A stretch of DNA of 37,265 nucleotides, taken from assembly GCA_014763515.1 (NCBI GenBank), contig JACXVH010000002.1, positions 1 through 37,265 of the forward strand. The letters run 5' to 3'. A model generated the notes under the pieces. It searched no databases, was not told the DNA's origin, and saw only the letters and a program-made list of their open reading frames with translations. A program made the translations under genes and the position numbers. The stretch is from Flavobacteriaceae bacterium (GTDB lineage: Bacteria > Bacteroidota > Bacteroidia > Flavobacteriales > Flavobacteriaceae). This document shows positions 36,889-37,265 of this stretch, in pieces. Each line of letters starts with the position of its first letter. Position 1 is the first letter of the stretch.

Positions 36889-37265
36889 CTACTTTTTATA
36901 ATTTAAATAATCTTGAAGAAGAATAGTAGCAGCAATTTCATCAATTAGACCTTTATTTTGACGTTGCTTTTTCTTTAACCCACTATCAATCATAGTTTGA
37001 AAAGCCATTTTAGAAGTAAAGCGTTCGTCCATTCGTTCCAAACTTATTGTTGGGAAATCTTTTTGAAACTCAACTACAAACTTTCCAATTATTGCTGCAC
37101 TTTCTGAAGCTGAGCCATCCATTTGTTTAGGTTCGCCAATAATTACTTTTTCAACATTATGCTTTGAAAAATAATCTTTTAAAAAAGGAATTAATTTTTC
37201 TGTTTCTACAGTTGTTAAACCCGACGCTATAATTTGCATATCGTCAGTAACAGCAATTCCTGTTC
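36889..37265 (-). CDS. ruvX: Holliday junction resolvase-like RuvX/YqgF (5' end beyond window)
   Basis: Reading past the listed Met gives TGIAVTDDMQIIASGLTTVETEKLIPFL...VEKVIIGEPKQMDGSAS...LERMDERFTSKMA...NKGLIDEIAATILLQDYL; open to the window end. Confidence 0.93.
   Translation of the reverse strand, partial: TGIAVTDDMQIIASGLTTVETEKLIPFLKDYFSKHNVEKVIIGEPKQMDGSASESAAIIGKFVVEFQKDFPTISLERMDERFTSKMAFQTMIDSGLKKKQRQNKGLIDEIAATILLQDYLNYKK

Noticed and set aside
1-37265. tRNA, rRNA, IS transposase or prophage genes
   Set aside because: No cloverleaf, rRNA motif, transposase or phage structural protein was recognised in any frame.

Overview
This AT-rich window looks like a Flavobacteriaceae-type chromosome; that is inferred from gene content and TAnnTTTG-type -7 promoter motifs, with no database search. 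Left part (about 0.1-10.6 kb): a surface-glycan locus with several glycosyltransferases, an FdtA-type ketoisomerase, a DegT/FdtB-type aminotransferase, a left-handed beta-helix acyltransferase, a Wzx-type flippase, a FemAB/GNAT-like protein and a 2OG-Fe(II) oxygenase-like protein. It lies just after the 3' end of an ftsE-like gene. Middle part: a T9SS type-B secreted protein, an RDD gene, a SpoIIM / DUF4129 / DUF4350 / MoxR / DUF58 operon, an RNA methyltransferase, aroE, DUF368, a TPR protein, a class III aminotransferase, an OstA-like protein, purA, a Fur-family regulator and relA/spoT. Right part: a DUF349 gene and an HNH-like gene that both appear frame-disrupted, an ABM monooxygenase, mazG, DUF5606, def and ruvX (cut by the window edge). 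The observations I rate highest are: (1) a palindrome-like sequence resembling an interspersed repeat, in frame inside the aminotransferase next to its PLP-lysine motif; (2) four intergenic regions, each at or just after a minus-strand stop codon, built as mirrored copies of a different degenerate short word; (3) two neighbouring frame-disrupted genes. No tRNA, rRNA, CRISPR array or complete transposase was recognised.
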